Shown: positions 32,331 to 41,975, counted from the first letter of the stretch. The stretch: 55,659 bases of DNA from Thermoleophilaceae bacterium (GCA_016463365.1 JAEMRJ010000003.1:1-55659); one strand, 5' to 3'. The notes: generated by a model from the sequence alone, not told the origin. Made by a program: numbers and translations.

Positions 32331-34043
32331 ATGGAGTTGAACGACCAGGGCAGTCAGAAACCGCGCCGCCCCAACCTGCTGCTGGTCATCACCGACCAGC
32401 AGCGGGCGCCGATGCACTGGCCGGACGAGCCCGGCTGGCTCGACGCGCTGACCCCCGCAGACGCCGAGCTTCGCCGGACGGGCGTGAATTTCACCAACGC
32501 CTGCACGGCAACATCGATGTGCTCGCCGAGCAGGGCGAGCTTTCTGACCGGTACGCACCCCTCGCGTCATGGCGTCACTCTCACCCTTACAGAGGGCGAC
32601 CTGCACCCGCATCGGAAGAATTTCGGAAACACGCTGCGTGAAGCCACAAATCTTGTCCGCCACGGCGAAGCGCCGGTCGGGCACGTTGCAAAAACCCTCG
32701 CGCGCGGCGGCCTGCGGCTCGGCGGCAATGGTGGCGACGAACCCGAGCTGCCGGCCGGGATCGCCACCATCGGGTCGCGTCTGCTCGAGGCCGGCTACTC
32801 GGTCGGGTACAAGGGGAAGTGGCACCTGACGATGCCGCTCGCCGGAGACGGCGAATGGGGCGCTGCCGACGCCGAACGCGTGGAGCGCGAGTTCGGATTC
32901 CCCGGCTGGGTTCCGCCGGACGCTGGCGAAAACGTCGACCCAGAGGGCTACGGGGGCGGCAACGCCGGGCTCTCGGGCGAGGGCTGGGATGAGGACTACA
33001 CGCAACAGGCCGAGCGCTTCCTTGCGGACGCGGACCTGCCAGAGCCCTTCTGCCTGGTCGTTTCCCTGATCAACCCGCACGATGTGATCGGCTTCCCGTC
33101 GGCGTATCGCGCAGGCGGATACCTGCGCGAGCAGTTCGCCGATCTCGACATCGATCTTCCTGCGACCGTGGACGAAAACCTGCGCGACAAACCGACCGCC
33201 CATGCCATCACGAAGTTGGGCCAGACCGCATATCTCGGTGGCCTGAACTCGCGACAACAGAAGCTTGACTATGTGCGCTTCTACGCACATCTGCACCGAC
33301 TGGTCGACGAGAAGATCGGACGGCTGATGAAGGCACTGGGTGACGCCGACGATCCCAATTCTCTGCGATCGCGCACGGTTGTCGCGCGCTTTTCCGACCA
33401 CGGAGAGATGGGCCTCTCTCACGGCGGGCTGCGCCAGAAAATGTTCAATGCCTATGAAGAGACGATCCGCGTTCCACTGATCGTGTCCAATCCTGTGCTG
33501 TTTCCGAGCGGCCGCGAGTCCGCGGCGGCGGTGTCTCTGGTCGACGTCGTCCCGACGCTGCTGGGGCTCGCCGGGGCCCCGGCCGAAGGCACGATTGACG
33601 GTAAGAATCTTTGCGGCGTTCTGGCCAAGCACGCTGCGGCGCCGACCGCCGGCGGCACAACCGATTTCAGCGGCGTGCTGAGCGCACCGCCGGAGTCAGC
33701 TGTCCGCGAGCATTCGCTTTTCACGTTCGACGACCACCAGGCCGGGACCGCCCAGCAGGACACTGTGCCCCACCCGAACCGCATCCGCTGCGTGCGCGGC
33801 GATCGATGGAAGTACGCCGTCTACCTGGACCCGAGCGGACGCGCTGCGCCTGAACACGAGCTCTACGACCTGGAAGCCGATCCCGACGAAGCAGTTCAGC
33901 TGGTCGACAAGAGCAGCGGCGTGGGCCGCAACGCTGCCGCCCGCGCTGTCCTGCCCGAGCTTCGCGAGGCACTCACCGAGGCTTGCCAGGTCACAGCAAT
34001 GGACTCGGGCTTCGAGCGCGAGTTCGCGAACCTGAGCAGCTGA
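32331..34043 (+). CDS. Formylglycine-dependent sulfatase
   Basis: The 570-residue protein is a type I sulfatase, which hydrolyses sulfate monoesters. The N-terminal metal site LLLVITDQQRAP is at about 16-27, the C-x-P-S-R motif CSPSRASFLTG starts at Cys64, the residue to be turned into formylglycine, followed by KGKWHL at about 169 and FSDHGEMGLSHG near 365. No signal peptide is seen, so it should stay in the cytoplasm, as choline-sulfatases do. A TTG start at 32313 that overlaps the previous stop is possible. The activating FGE enzyme is not in the window. Substrate not known. Confidence 0.87.
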   Translation: MELNDQGSQKPRRPNLLLVITDQQRAPMHWPDEPGWLDALTPADAELRRTGVNFTNACTATSMCSPSRASFLTGTHPSRHGVTLTLTEGDLHPHRKNFGNTLREATNLVRHGEAPVGHVAKTLARGGLRLGGNGGDEPELPAGIATIGSRLLEAGYSVGYKGKWHLTMPLAGDGEWGAADAERVEREFGFPGWVPPDAGENVDPEGYGGGNAGLSGEGWDEDYTQQAERFLADADLPEPFCLVVSLINPHDVIGFPSAYRAGGYLREQFADLDIDLPATVDENLRDKPTAHAITKLGQTAYLGGLNSRQQKLDYVRFYAHLHRLVDEKIGRLMKALGDADDPNSLRSRTVVARFSDHGEMGLSHGGLRQKMFNAYEETIRVPLIVSNPVLFPSGRESAAAVSLVDVVPTLLGLAGAPAEGTIDGKNLCGVLAKHAAAPTAGGTTDFSGVLSAPPESAVREHSLFTFDDHQAGTAQQDTVPHPNRIRCVRGDRWKYAVYLDPSGRAAPEHELYDLEADPDEAVQLVDKSSGVGRNAAARAVLPELREALTEACQVTAMDSGFEREFANLSS

Positions 34044-34090
34044 CATCTGGCTACGGCCGAACGTTCGTGCCCGGCAGTAAACTAAGCGCC

Positions 34091-34738
34091 TTGCCGAGCG
34101 GAAAAACCGAACCCAAGAAGACCCGTCTCAGCGCCGCTGAGCTGACCGAGCAGCGCCGCGGAGAGATCTACCTCGCGGCGGTGCGGGTGTTCGCCGAACA
34201 TGGATTTCGCGACGCCAGCATCGCCCAGATCGCCGCCGAGATGGGCGTCGGACACGGCACCATCTATCGCTACTTCGACAACAAGCTCGCGATCGGGGAG
34301 TACGTCGTCGGTCGCGCGATCATGCGCCTCGGCGTGGTCATCTCTGAGGAGCCGTCGACATCCACCGGTTCGGTTGACGAGTACCGCGAGCAGGTTGGAA
34401 GAATCGGCACTTCGTTGTTCAACCTGTTCATTGACGAGCCGAACATTGCAGAAGTGCTTTTTTTCGTCGCCGGAGAGCTGGACAGTGAACTTCGCGACCA
34501 GGTGAGTCGGGCGTTCGACCTGATCGCTCTGACGACCGAGCAGTATCTCTTGAACGGAGTCAAGAAGGGATTTCTCGATCCCGAGCTGGACACGTTCGCG
34601 ACGGCCTGCGCAGTCAACGGCATGATCTTCGAGGGTGCGCGGCGCGTGCACGCGGCACAGAACCCGGTGCAAGAAGGCGAGCGCTGGACCAGAGTGGTCC
34701 AGAAAATGATGTTCGACGGGATCGCCGCGCCCGCCTGA
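34091..34738 (+). CDS. TetR family transcriptional regulator
   Basis: The roughly 215-residue protein has a TetR DNA-binding domain (GEIYLAAVRVFAEHGFRDASIAQIAAEMGVGHGTIYRYFDNK) and a helical ligand domain. The start is uncertain: TTG 34091 follows a TAAACT box by seven bases as in a leaderless mRNA, and GTG 34067 is in frame too. A 24-bp palindrome 18 nt after its stop and before the next gene (34820) is its likely operator, so it probably controls the membrane protein and perhaps the sulfatase genes. Confidence 0.82.
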   Translation: MPSGKTEPKKTRLSAAELTEQRRGEIYLAAVRVFAEHGFRDASIAQIAAEMGVGHGTIYRYFDNKLAIGEYVVGRAIMRLGVVISEEPSTSTGSVDEYREQVGRIGTSLFNLFIDEPNIAEVLFFVAGELDSELRDQVSRAFDLIALTTEQYLLNGVKKGFLDPELDTFATACAVNGMIFEGARRVHAAQNPVQEGERWTRVVQKMMFDGIAAPA

Positions 34739-34756
34739 AAATCTCTACTGAATTGT

Positions 34757-34780
34757 CGCGGAATGGTGTATCATTCCGCG
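34757..34780. promoter_or_regulatory. 24-bp palindrome before the membrane protein gene
   Basis: CGCGGAATG-GTGTAT-CATTCCGCG has perfect 9-bp arms. A TATCAT box (34769-34774) lies inside it, so a bound TetR dimer would cover the -10 region of the gene at 34820. No T-tract follows, which speaks against a terminator. Confidence 0.6.
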
Positions 34781-34819
34781 AAAGTCAAGTGAAGATTTCG
34801 ACTCGCTGGGGGCACGATC

Positions 34820-35857
34820 ATGGTTCAGGTAGACGTTTTTTGGGCGTACGGGATTGGCGCGGGATTTGCAATGGCAGCTGCGCGTCAGCTGCGTGTGCGC
34901 AACGACCTCCGGACTGGTGCGGCGAAGGGCGCTGATCTGGCTTCAGCGGCTGGCAACCCGGGACCTGGAAACGGTGGCGCCGAGCAGCTCCGTGCTGAGC
35001 TCGCGGGCGAGTCCCCGGCCGTCGCCAGCGGCCGCGGCAGTTCATTCATGGACCTGCTGCAGAACCGCTACATGATGCTGAACATTCTTTACGCGGCCCT
35101 GCTGTTCGGGCCCAGCGGCATATATCTCGTCTGGGGTTATCCCGAATGGGAGACGATGCAGGCCGGAAACCGCGACATGCCCGCCTGGCTGATCGTGAGC
35201 TTCGCGATAACAAATGTGACGCAGGCGATTCTCGCCTTCTGGGTCGTCGAACGGCTCGTGGTCAGCGGCAGGCAGTACCTCGGCATGCTGCAAGCCTGGT
35301 TTGGTTACTTTGGGCTCTTCTTCATTCTCGTGAACGGCTGGGACACGTTCGGCTGGCACCGGTTCTTTTCCGAGGACCGGGCCGACTTCTTGCAGTGGAA
35401 CAGTGAGCCGGCGATCGATCAGGCGATCTCGTGGGTGACCTCTCCGGTGGCGCTGACGCTCTGGGCGATGGGGCTCATTCTGATCCCGGTGCTGGCCTGG
35501 ATCTTGTTCAGCGCAGTCAGCTCGGGGTACCGCATCGGCGGCGCATACACCCCCAGCCGTAAGCCGATCCACTGGATGATCCTCGTTCCCGCCGTCGCAA
35601 TCGGCATTTTCTCCGGTGTCCCTGTGGCGATCATCTGCCACCTGATGATCAACGAGCTGGGCTGGATCCTCGGCGCACTCGCCAGCACCGCGTTCATCTA
35701 TCTGGTGATGCTCCGACCAGGCACCGGACTGCTCAACATCGGATACAAGTACCTGGCGCTCGAAGACTCCGCTTACCAGCGAATCCTCGATGCCCGCGGT
35801 GGCCGTCCCGGACCAGACACGAGCATCAAGGCGACGCCCTCGGAAGTGACGAGCTGA
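34820..35857 (+). CDS. Unknown polytopic membrane protein
   Basis: I do not recognise this 345-residue protein. One hydrophobic N-terminal segment is followed by a Gly/Ala/Glu-rich stretch to about residue 75, then about seven membrane segments between 85 and 305 and a soluble tail. Aromatic-rich loops (WGYPEWE, VNGWDTFGWHRFF) face one side. GGGGGC lies before the ATG. It sits behind a TetR regulator and palindrome, between a sulfatase and an alkyl sulfatase on the opposite strand, so transport linked to sulfate-ester use is possible but unproven. Confidence 0.75.
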   Translation: MVQVDVFWAYGIGAGFAMAAARQLRVRNDLRTGAAKGADLASAAGNPGPGNGGAEQLRAELAGESPAVASGRGSSFMDLLQNRYMMLNILYAALLFGPSGIYLVWGYPEWETMQAGNRDMPAWLIVSFAITNVTQAILAFWVVERLVVSGRQYLGMLQAWFGYFGLFFILVNGWDTFGWHRFFSEDRADFLQWNSEPAIDQAISWVTSPVALTLWAMGLILIPVLAWILFSAVSSGYRIGGAYTPSRKPIHWMILVPAVAIGIFSGVPVAIICHLMINELGWILGALASTAFIYLVMLRPGTGLLNIGYKYLALEDSAYQRILDARGGRPGPDTSIKATPSEVTS

Positions 35858-35870
35858 AGCAGTACGGCGC

Positions 35871-37769
35871 CTACGGAGTCACGATCGCAAACCCGGGATC
35901 GGGCTGATCGACCAGGCTGAAGATCGTTGCCAGCTTTGCGGAGTCACCGACGATGCTCAGCCGGCCGGATGCAAACAGGTTTTCCACTGAGCCGACCTGA
36001 GCGGCGATCTCATTCATCGCCATACGCTCGATCTCGATCGTTGCATCGACTTCGCTGGTCACGCGCTTCTTGCGGTGCGTGAGCACACCGTTTTTCAGAG
36101 TCAGGAGATACTCGTCGCCGGAGTCGGTGAAGATCCAGCGCACTGCGGCTTCCAGATCGCCGCCCTTCGGGCCGTCGATCTGAATCGCCATCGCATCGAA
36201 CATCTGCTCGTTGGTGAGGCCGCGTACGAAGTCCAGCGGAGCGACCCGCGCGGGCGCTTCGGCGACGCCTTCGCGTAGCTCGAGCGCGCCGGTGAGGTAG
36301 AAGTTGCGCCAGGAGCCGTTCTCGGCGCCGAACCCCAGCTGCTCCAAGGCGCGGGCCTGGAGTTCTTTGGCCGCCGAATTCTCTGGTTCCGCAAAGACGA
36401 GGTGGTTCACCACCTCGACGACCCAACGGAAATCGCCCGCCGCATAGGCCTCTTCAGCGTTGGCGATCAACGCCGCGCTGCCGCCGGCCAGCTTCACGTA
36501 TCGCTTCGCCGCTTCCTCTGGAGGGTGCGGCCAGAGATGCGCGGGATTGCCGTCAAACCACCCGAGGTAGCGCTGGTACACAGCCTTCACGTTGTGGCTG
36601 AGTGAGCCGTAGTAGCCGCGCAGATGCCACTCGCGCTCGAGACTCGGCGGCAGCTCGAGCTGCTCGGCGATCTCGCTTCCCACCAGTCCCTTGTTGAGCA
36701 GCCGCAGGGTCTGGTCGTGGATGTAGGCGTAGATGTCGCGCTGCTTGGAGAGAAAATCGACGATTCGCTCGCTGCCCCAACGCGGCCAGTGATGCTGAGC
36801 GAACATCACGTCCGCCCCGCTGGCATAGAGCTCGATCGACTCGTCCAGATACGTCGACCAGACGCGGGCATCGCGCACCAGCGCGCCGCGTAGCGTGATC
36901 ACGTTGTGCAGGTTGTGGGTGGCGTTCTCGGCCATGCAGAGCGCTTTGTGATCGGGGAAGTAGAAGTTCATCTCGGCCGGAGCCTCGGTCCCGGGCGTCA
37001 TCTGGAAAACCATCGTGATTCCGTCGACGGTCACCTCCTGCCCGGTGTGCGTGATCGAAACAGTGGGCGGGATCAGGCCCACGGATCCGAGCGAAGTCGT
37101 CTGCCCCAGGCCGGTACCGACCTGACCGTGTGGATTCTTGGGCAGCTTCGCCCCGAACATGTAGGTGGCGCGTCGCGTCATCGCACCGCCGGCATAGACG
37201 TTCTCGCTGACAGCGTGCTCGAGAAATCCTTCCGGGGCGTAGATCGGGATCTCGCCCGACTGGGCTTCGGCTTCGGTCAGGATGCCGCGCGCTCCGCCGA
37301 AGTGATCGATGTGGCTGTGGGTGTAGAGCATCGCTGTCACCGGGCGGTCGCCACGATGCTCGCGGTAGAGCGCGAGCGAAGCTGCGGCGGTTTCCGCCGA
37401 GATCAGCGGATCGATCACGAGCACCCCGGTGTCACCTTCGACGATCGTCATGTTCGAGAGATCGAGTCCGCGCACCTGGTAGATCCCTCTGGTCACCTCG
37501 AACAGACCGTGAATCGCGGCCAGTTGGCTCTGGCGCCAGAGGCTGGGGTTGACGGAGTCCGGGCACTCGCCGTCAAGGAACTCATATGCGGCAGCGTCCC
37601 AGACGACGCGCCCCTCGGTTCCGGCGATGACGGTGTCTGTGAGCGTGCCGACAAAGCCCCTCTGGGCGTCCTCGAAGTCCTCGCGGTCCTCAAACGGAAG
37701 GCGCATCTTCACGCCGGCGTTCGACTCGGCGACGCAGTTGCTCACCGCGGCTGGCACGTGACCGGTCAT
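35871..37769 (-). CDS. SdsA1-type alkyl sulfatase (metallo-beta-lactamase fold)
   Basis: The 632-residue enzyme hydrolyses alkyl sulfates such as dodecyl sulfate with inversion at carbon. The metallo-beta-lactamase motif HSHIDH is at 151-156, MAENATHNLHN near 290 gives further metal ligands, a helical dimerisation domain follows and the last 120 residues are an SCP2-like lipid-binding domain. No signal peptide is seen, unlike secreted Pseudomonas SdsA1. ATG 37769 overlaps the stop of the preceding gene (ATGA) and is preferred over an in-frame start 17 codons earlier. It is the second gene of a pair with a secreted protein. Confidence 0.9.
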   Translation of the reverse strand: MTGHVPAAVSNCVAESNAGVKMRLPFEDREDFEDAQRGFVGTLTDTVIAGTEGRVVWDAAAYEFLDGECPDSVNPSLWRQSQLAAIHGLFEVTRGIYQVRGLDLSNMTIVEGDTGVLVIDPLISAETAAASLALYREHRGDRPVTAMLYTHSHIDHFGGARGILTEAEAQSGEIPIYAPEGFLEHAVSENVYAGGAMTRRATYMFGAKLPKNPHGQVGTGLGQTTSLGSVGLIPPTVSITHTGQEVTVDGITMVFQMTPGTEAPAEMNFYFPDHKALCMAENATHNLHNVITLRGALVRDARVWSTYLDESIELYASGADVMFAQHHWPRWGSERIVDFLSKQRDIYAYIHDQTLRLLNKGLVGSEIAEQLELPPSLEREWHLRGYYGSLSHNVKAVYQRYLGWFDGNPAHLWPHPPEEAAKRYVKLAGGSAALIANAEEAYAAGDFRWVVEVVNHLVFAEPENSAAKELQARALEQLGFGAENGSWRNFYLTGALELREGVAEAPARVAPLDFVRGLTNEQMFDAMAIQIDGPKGGDLEAAVRWIFTDSGDEYLLTLKNGVLTHRKKRVTSEVDATIEIERMAMNEIAAQVGSVENLFASGRLSIVGDSAKLATIFSLVDQPDPGFAIVTP

Positions 37770-39334
37770 CGGGGGTGGATTCGCGAGAACGAGCTGGACC
37801 CCACCAGTGCGTAGAGCCACTCCTGGTAGGTGCTGAACTTCCAGCGGCAGTCGTTGTAGCGGAAGTTGTTCAAAGAGCAGTATGTACTCACCGGCGCGAA
37901 CGCTCCCGAGTGCTGGCGCAGCGCGTCGGCGTCATCGGCCGGACCGTCATAGAAGTTGATCGACTGCGTGAACGACGGCGACGCCAGCGTCTGGCGGATC
38001 AGCAGCAGCTCGTTGGGCGAACCGTGGCGCAGCCAGTTTGCTGCCGGCGCGCCGTTCATGCCCTTCGGAGCAGCGCTGGTTGACGTCGACACCAAGGTGG
38101 CGTAACCGGACGGGTCGAGCTTCACCTGGGAGTCCTTCAGGCAGCCCGTGACATACAAGGTGAGCGTGTTGTTCAGGCAGGCCGACCAGTAGCGAAGCTG
38201 TTTGTCGCTCTCGCCGGTGGCGAGCATCGCGTCACCCGCGTCTGGCTCCGGGGTGGTCGGGGCCTTGAACCGCGTGACCAGAACCTGACCGAGTCCCGGA
38301 CTGACCCCGCCGACGTAGTAACGGGTCGCGTCGTTCGGAAAGGCCGTGAAGTTGGGCAGGCGCCCGACAGCGGATTGCCACAGCAGGGCTGCCAACGGGG
38401 CACGTGTTGGACTGATCATCTTTTTCAGATTCGTGGAGAGCCCTTCGTTGGCTTCCCAGTTGACTGGATCGTTCCAGAGCTTGTCTGTTGCCTCGGGATA
38501 CGCCGCGAGCACCGGCGAGAGCGCGTCCGCGACTGCTTCCACGCCGCTGAGGATTGCCGGGACGATGCTTGCGGCCCGGCGCGCGTCGACTATTTCGTCG
38601 CTGCCCGAGAACGTCGCGAGTGACGGATTGTCGATCACGTAAACCAGTTCCGGAAGATCGACCTGTCCGCGCGCCGTCCAGCGCTGCGCCGCCAGACCGC
38701 CTGTCGGCGCAGAGCCGTTGGGCTGCCTGTTGGGGTAAACCCGGTATGCCAGCGTTGCCACGCCGCCGAGCGATGACTCGAGTACTTCGCCGTCGATGTT
38801 CAGCGAGGAAGAGGCCTCAGGCTGGCCATACGTCTGCACAACCGGGACGGTGTAGCGCACGGCGCTCGCGCCCGGGTACTGCCCGCTCGCACTGATCCAG
38901 TTGGTCGAGCCGGCGTCGACGGGGAAGTCTTCGTCGAACACACCGTCCATCGTCTCGCCGGTCAGGCTGTAGGACTGAAACGATGCGAATCGCGCGTCCG
39001 GCATCGAGCCACGCAGCTCCCAGTGGGCGCCTTGACCTTTGAGCGAAGGCACGGAGGTGACCCAGTAGTTGGCGTTCAGGTCGGGATAGAACGTGGCCTG
39101 CGAGACGGAGCTGTCGTATTCGACCGCCCAGGCCTGATCGCTTCCGACGCAGTTGCCGAGATTGATCTCAGTTTTGCCGGTCGAGCTGTTCACGCTGGGT
39201 GCAGCCTGGGCGCACGCGGCGGATGCCGGCGCAGCGCTGGCCACCGCGAGAAGCAGGGCGATCGCGAACAGCAGCAAGGCGCGCAGCGAGTTGTGGCCGC
39301 GCGAAGCGGAGCCGACGTATTCCAGAATCCCCAT
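37766..39334 (-). CDS. Secreted protein of unknown function, coupled to alkyl sulfatase
   Basis: The 522-residue protein has a clear signal peptide (LLLFAIALLLAVASAAPASA, cut near residue 39). The mature protein has scattered cysteines, a YRVYPNRQ segment and the sequence QLRYWSACLNNTLTLYVTGC near 390-410, which I recall from unnamed secreted actinobacterial proteins. A run of G six bases before ATG 39334 is a good ribosome binding site. ATGA overlap with the alkyl sulfatase gene means the two are translated together; it might bind or deliver the substrate, which is inference. Confidence 0.72.
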   Translation of the reverse strand: MGILEYVGSASRGHNSLRALLLFAIALLLAVASAAPASAACAQAAPSVNSSTGKTEINLGNCVGSDQAWAVEYDSSVSQATFYPDLNANYWVTSVPSLKGQGAHWELRGSMPDARFASFQSYSLTGETMDGVFDEDFPVDAGSTNWISASGQYPGASAVRYTVPVVQTYGQPEASSSLNIDGEVLESSLGGVATLAYRVYPNRQPNGSAPTGGLAAQRWTARGQVDLPELVYVIDNPSLATFSGSDEIVDARRAASIVPAILSGVEAVADALSPVLAAYPEATDKLWNDPVNWEANEGLSTNLKKMISPTRAPLAALLWQSAVGRLPNFTAFPNDATRYYVGGVSPGLGQVLVTRFKAPTTPEPDAGDAMLATGESDKQLRYWSACLNNTLTLYVTGCLKDSQVKLDPSGYATLVSTSTSAAPKGMNGAPAANWLRHGSPNELLLIRQTLASPSFTQSINFYDGPADDADALRQHSGAFAPVSTYCSLNNFRYNDCRWKFSTYQEWLYALVGSSSFSRIHPR

Positions 39335-39416
39335 GACATCCCCCCCGGGTGAATTGACTCCACTGGCAGTGGAGCGCAGAGCGTAGCGACGGAAAGATTC
39401 GTCCGAGACGGCAGGA

Positions 39417-40421
39417 TCAGGCGACTTCGATCATGTCGCTGACAGGCCCCAGTTTTTCGAGCAGTTTCAACTTGCCCGCGCGTTTGAAGAACTGATTGCG
39501 CCGCGCGCCGACGTCGTCATCGAGGAACTGGCGCAGCGTTTTCCACATCGCATGCTCGTTCACCGCGTCGATCAGTGCGCGAAACACCGGCGCCCGTGCG
39601 CGCAGCACGGCGTCGGCGACGGCAGCGTGGTCAGTGGCTTCGACCACGACGTCAAAGACCGAGGGCCAGAGATCGTGCTCGTAAAGCGATTCGATCAATG
39701 AATCGATCACGAGCGGCTCCTGCTGCACGACCGCGTCGATCACGCGTTGGCGTTGATGCCCGCGGAGATTGATCAGCAGGTCCAGTGCTTCTGGCCACAG
39801 ATCGTCCTCGGCGGCGACCAGGAGAATGCCGTCAAGTCGCTCGTCATCGACCATCGAGAGCTGCTGACCGAGCTGAGACTTGTCCTCCATCACGAAGGCC
39901 GTCTTCAGCAGGCCCTCGTCAGTCACCGCAGAAAAAGTCGCGCTTGCAGTTGCCGGATCGAGATGCCCGGCGAACGATCCCATCACAATCCACTCGCCGC
40001 GGTCGGCCAGGTTCTTGGCGACGTCGAGCACCACTTCTGGCGGCATGGCGCCGATCACGTCGTGCGCGCGGCGCGGATCCATCGCGATCGCGACCTCTGT
40101 GAGGAATTCTGGTGAGAGCCGCTTGACAACCTTGACTGCAAGGCGAGGTTCGACCAGGCCGGCAACTCGCGCCGTGAGAAACGGTCCGACCGCTTCACGG
40201 GTGATTGCCGCGATCAATTGCGGCGGCACCAGATCGCTGTGTGCGGCCAGCCGCGAAATGCCGCCGGCACCGACGCCGAACACGACGTCTGTCACCTTTG
40301 CGCGAAGCTCGCGCAGCGTCGCGGGGGCGACCGGCTTCAGATACTCGAGCTCGTCCTCGTCGAGATCAAGCAGACGCGCAAGCTTGACGATTTCGGACTT
40401 GGTGTCAAGGGCCGCGCTCAT
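39417..40421 (-). CDS. Unknown cytoplasmic helical-repeat protein
   Basis: I do not recognise this 334-residue protein. It looks mostly helical, with repeats of about 30-40 residues such as MDPRRAHDVIGAMPPEVVLDVAKNL and VVEATDHAAVADAVLRARAPVF that recall HEAT or MgtE N-terminal-type repeats. No signal peptide or membrane segment. Start ATG overlaps the stop of the 74-residue gene upstream (ATGA), so both act together. Confidence 0.65.
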   Translation of the reverse strand: MSAALDTKSEIVKLARLLDLDEDELEYLKPVAPATLRELRAKVTDVVFGVGAGGISRLAAHSDLVPPQLIAAITREAVGPFLTARVAGLVEPRLAVKVVKRLSPEFLTEVAIAMDPRRAHDVIGAMPPEVVLDVAKNLADRGEWIVMGSFAGHLDPATASATFSAVTDEGLLKTAFVMEDKSQLGQQLSMVDDERLDGILLVAAEDDLWPEALDLLINLRGHQRQRVIDAVVQQEPLVIDSLIESLYEHDLWPSVFDVVVEATDHAAVADAVLRARAPVFRALIDAVNEHAMWKTLRQFLDDDVGARRNQFFKRAGKLKLLEKLGPVSDMIEVA

Positions 40422-40642
40422 CGGTCGCTCGCAAGGATCCGACGCACGGTTCCGCGGAGCGGCCAGGGCAGGTGTGTCAGAGCCTGATCTTCGGCTTCTT
40501 CGAGAGCGTGCGTCTGTCGCTCAACGGCAAGATTGACTGCTTCCACGAGGTGGGCCATGTCATCGACCTTCACCACCCGAAGGCCGGCCGGTGTCGTGGC
40601 GCCGAGAGCTTCGGAAAGTTGGTCGTCGACTTTTCGCGCCAT
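40418..40642 (-). CDS. Small protein of unknown function, coupled to the helical-repeat gene
   Basis: This 74-residue acidic protein (MARKVDDQLSEALG...) is probably helical, with an amphipathic middle part MAHLVEAVNLAVERQTHALEEAEDQ and a basic tail. Four-base ATGA overlap with the next gene supports that it is real. A TATACTT element lies upstream on the - strand (about 40709-40716). No family recognised. Confidence 0.6.
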   Translation of the reverse strand: MARKVDDQLSEALGATTPAGLRVVKVDDMAHLVEAVNLAVERQTHALEEAEDQALTHLPWPLRGTVRRILASDR

Positions 40643-40725
40643 GGTCAGCTCACACTAGATGAGTCGGTGGGAAAAACGGGTTCCGCTCGATCCCAAGCTT
40701 GCGTGAACAAGTATAAGCCGCGAGC

Positions 40726-41667
40726 TCAGCGGTTCAGCGAAGCCATGCCGGACGGGCCGTAGCGATCGCCGGCCGGCTTTGGCAACGCATCCAGGCGTCG
40801 CAAGTCGTCGTCAGTGAGCAAAACGTCCACGGCGCCGAGATTTTCTTCGAGGTAACTACGGCGCTTGGTGCCGGGGATCGGGACGATGTCGCTGCCCTGC
40901 GCGAGGACCCAGGCCAGCGCAAGCTGAGCGCTGGTGCAGTTCTTTTCTGCGGCGAGCTCCGCAACTGCGTCGGCAAGGCCCTGATTGCGGCGAAAGTTCT
41001 CTTCGTGAAAGCGCGGGCTGTCCTTGCGAAAGTCGTCGCTCTCAATGTCATCGACCGAAGCGAACCGCCCCGAAAGAAAGCCTCGTCCGAGTGGGGAATA
41101 CGCCACAAAGCCGATCCCGAGTTCGCGGCAGAGCGGCAGGAGCTCGGCTTCGACATCACGTGACCAGAGCGAATACTCGGTCTGGAGCGCCGTTATCGGG
41201 TGGGTCTGGTGCGCGCGGCGCAGGGTCCCGGGGCCTGCCTCGCTGAGCCCGATGCGGCGAACTTTGCCCGCCTGCACGAGTTCGGCCATCGCGCCGACAC
41301 TCTCCTCGATCGGCGTCTCGGCATCTACGCGATGGAGGTAGTAGATGTCGACGTGATCGGTGCCGAGGCGCTGAAGCGAACCCTCGATGGATCTGAGTGC
41401 GCTTTCACGCGAACCGTCGCTCGCGCCCCACTTTGTCGCCAGCGTCACCTCGTCACGGCGACCGGCGAGCACCTTTCCGAGCAGTTCTTCATTGACATGT
41501 GGGCCGTAGATCTCGGCGGTGTCCAAGAAAGTGCATCCGAGCTCGATCGCCCGGTTGATCGTGGCGATCGCCTCGCCCTCATCCGTGCTTCCGTAGAAAG
41601 CGGACATTCCCATACAACCGAGGCCGATTTCGGAGACGGTCATGTCTCTCAGAGCACGCGTCTTCAT
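40726..41667 (-). CDS. Aldo/keto reductase
   Basis: The 313-residue NADPH-dependent reductase has the AKR catalytic tetrad: Asp49 (LDTAEIYG), Tyr54, Lys79 (LATKWG) and His112 (YYLHRVD), and the C-terminal [16 protein letters not shown] that binds the cofactor phosphate. It resembles the AKR13-type (YakC-like) branch. Substrate unknown. It starts six bases after the stop of the small membrane protein gene upstream, forming an operon. Confidence 0.88.
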   Translation of the reverse strand: MKTRALRDMTVSEIGLGCMGMSAFYGSTDEGEAIATINRAIELGCTFLDTAEIYGPHVNEELLGKVLAGRRDEVTLATKWGASDGSRESALRSIEGSLQRLGTDHVDIYYLHRVDAETPIEESVGAMAELVQAGKVRRIGLSEAGPGTLRRAHQTHPITALQTEYSLWSRDVEAELLPLCRELGIGFVAYSPLGRGFLSGRFASVDDIESDDFRKDSPRFHEENFRRNQGLADAVAELAAEKNCTSAQLALAWVLAQGSDIVPIPGTKRRSYLEENLGAVDVLLTDDDLRRLDALPKPAGDRYGPSGMASLNR

Positions 41668-41672
41668 CGCGA

Positions 41673-41975
41673 TCAGCCTAACCGAACATCAGCGAGCGCA
41701 AACGCAACGGCGAGCAGACCGATGGCGATCGCCAGATACACGGCAACTGCTCGTTCCCGGTCACGAACTGTCGCCACCAGGCCGGTGACAAGCGCGCCCG
41801 CTGCGGTGACGAGGAAGGCCGATCCGAACAGCAGTCGAACGACGTCGAACGAAGGATCGTCGAATGCATCGTCCGCGAAGACCGCGATCGCCACCGCGAT
41901 CGAGAAAACTGCGGCGCAGCCAGCGATCAGCCAGGTCGAGATGCGTCCGATTCTTGTCGTTGGCAGCAACTGCAA
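41673..41975 (-). CDS. Small membrane protein of unknown function
   Basis: The 100-residue protein has three hydrophobic segments at about 11-33, 46-66 and 77-96, with an acidic stretch ([10 protein letters not shown]) between the first two. No family recognised. It precedes the aldo/keto reductase by five bases on the same strand and is divergent from the hydrolase at 42049. Confidence 0.6.
   Translation of the reverse strand: MQLLPTTRIGRISTWLIAGCAAVFSIAVAIAVFADDAFDDPSFDVVRLLFGSAFLVTAAGALVTGLVATVRDRERAVAVYLAIAIGLLAVAFALADVRLG

Noticed and set aside
32073..33632. Long open frame of 519 codons on the - strand opposite the sulfatase gene
   Set aside because: No recognisable motif; the sulfatase on the + strand has all family motifs. 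High GC makes long antisense frames common here.
40707..40716. ACAAGTAT half of the MarR-type palindrome upstream of the 74-residue gene
   Set aside because: Only one half matches (about 12 of 20 positions over the full site), so it is not counted as a fourth operator.
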